Source of the DNA: Prevotella sp.
GTDB lineage: Bacteria > Bacteroidota > Bacteroidia > Bacteroidales > Bacteroidaceae
Reading direction: 5' to 3'
Assembly (NCBI GenBank): GCA_017619445.1
Contig: JAFZSI010000079.1
Span: 1-60,912 of the forward strand
DNA: 60,912 nucleotides
Positions 60,776 through 60,912 of the stretch are shown one piece after another (position 1 is the first letter of the stretch; every line of letters begins with the position of its first letter). The notes under the pieces are model-generated. The model worked only from the letters and a program-made list of their open reading frames with translations, was not told the DNA's origin and did not search any database. The position numbers and the translations under genes are program-made.

Positions 60776-60883
60776 TGTTGGATGAATTAGATTTGCAAAA
60801 CATTTATGCTAAAAAAGTTGCACATATCATTGATTTTTAGTAACTTAGTGGTGTCCAAGCAACTAAGTACCATTATCGTAGAT

Positions 60884-60912
60884 ATGCACAACTTCGTTAC
60901 AAAGTTCGGAAA
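60884..60912 (+). CDS. Possible start of an IS982-like transposase (cut by the window edge)
   Basis: ATG at 60884 opens a frame reading MHNFVTKFG before the window ends. This resembles the N-terminus of IS982-family transposases from memory of the family, which is weak evidence. Between sufB and this ATG there are partly inverted sequences (AGTTGCACATATC at about 60819 and GATATGCACAACT at about 60881) that could belong to an element end. Confidence 0.25.

Overview
The window is a chromosomal segment of a Bacteroidota bacterium, most likely a member of the Prevotellaceae. The basis is family-level recognition from sequence: SusC/SusD pairs, type IX secretion (T9SS) C-terminal sorting tails, an HU-HIG type DNA-binding protein, meso-DAP type MurE, Bacteroidota-type promoters (TTTG, about 20 bases, TAnnTTTG), DUF2975 and DUF4421 proteins, and no obvious Shine-Dalgarno signals. 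No rRNA, tRNA or CRISPR array was seen.

Layout. 1-5.3 kb (minus): the start of a very large SpvB/FG-GAP/RHS secreted protein that runs off the left edge, preceded by a small gene that joins one YD repeat to a T9SS tail. 5.5-6.1 kb: HU-like protein. 6.6-23.3 kb (plus): a complete division and cell-wall (dcw) cluster, mraZ-rsmH-ftsL-ftsI-murE-mraY-murD-ftsW-murG-murC-ftsQ-ftsA-ftsZ, closed by a strong terminator. 23.8-31.4 kb (minus): C10 cysteine peptidase, then a susC-susD-lipoprotein operon with a consensus promoter. 31.7-33.4 kb: WYL regulator and rnhB. 34-35.7 kb: small peptide genes, one of 57 codons, and a small beta-barrel. 36-60.7 kb: suf genes B, C-D and S, all on the minus strand and in the usual order but split by two accessory blocks. 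Block 1 (37.3-48.9 kb) holds a signalling operon (response regulator-SpoIIE phosphatase, membrane WD40 protein, propeller sensor lacking the phosphoacceptor His, histidine kinase, TPR-TonB receptor) and a divergent operon of three DUF2975-like membrane proteins plus a Cro/C1 regulator. Block 2 (51.2-59.1 kb) holds a metallophosphoesterase lipoprotein, beta-barrels, a PAP2-barrel fusion, a GH53 galactanase and an acyltransferase.

The most unusual feature is the repeat landscape. Gaps, and some coding regions, carry (a) tandem arrays with a 7-bp period and several unrelated unit sequences, (b) 10-bp arrays, (c) 21-bp-period arrays, several of them next to a recurring palindromic module (TCTAGA, 12 bases, AAAG; seven copies), (d) a GGAGTTCCTTGAGC...GCGAAAAAA element, and (e) a six-copy 64-bp tandem array. 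They lie against or inside start codons (murE, ftsW, sufB), supply a stop codon (ftsQ), insert peptides into SufD, a PAP2 protein and a sensor kinase, and appear to have frame-shifted that kinase.
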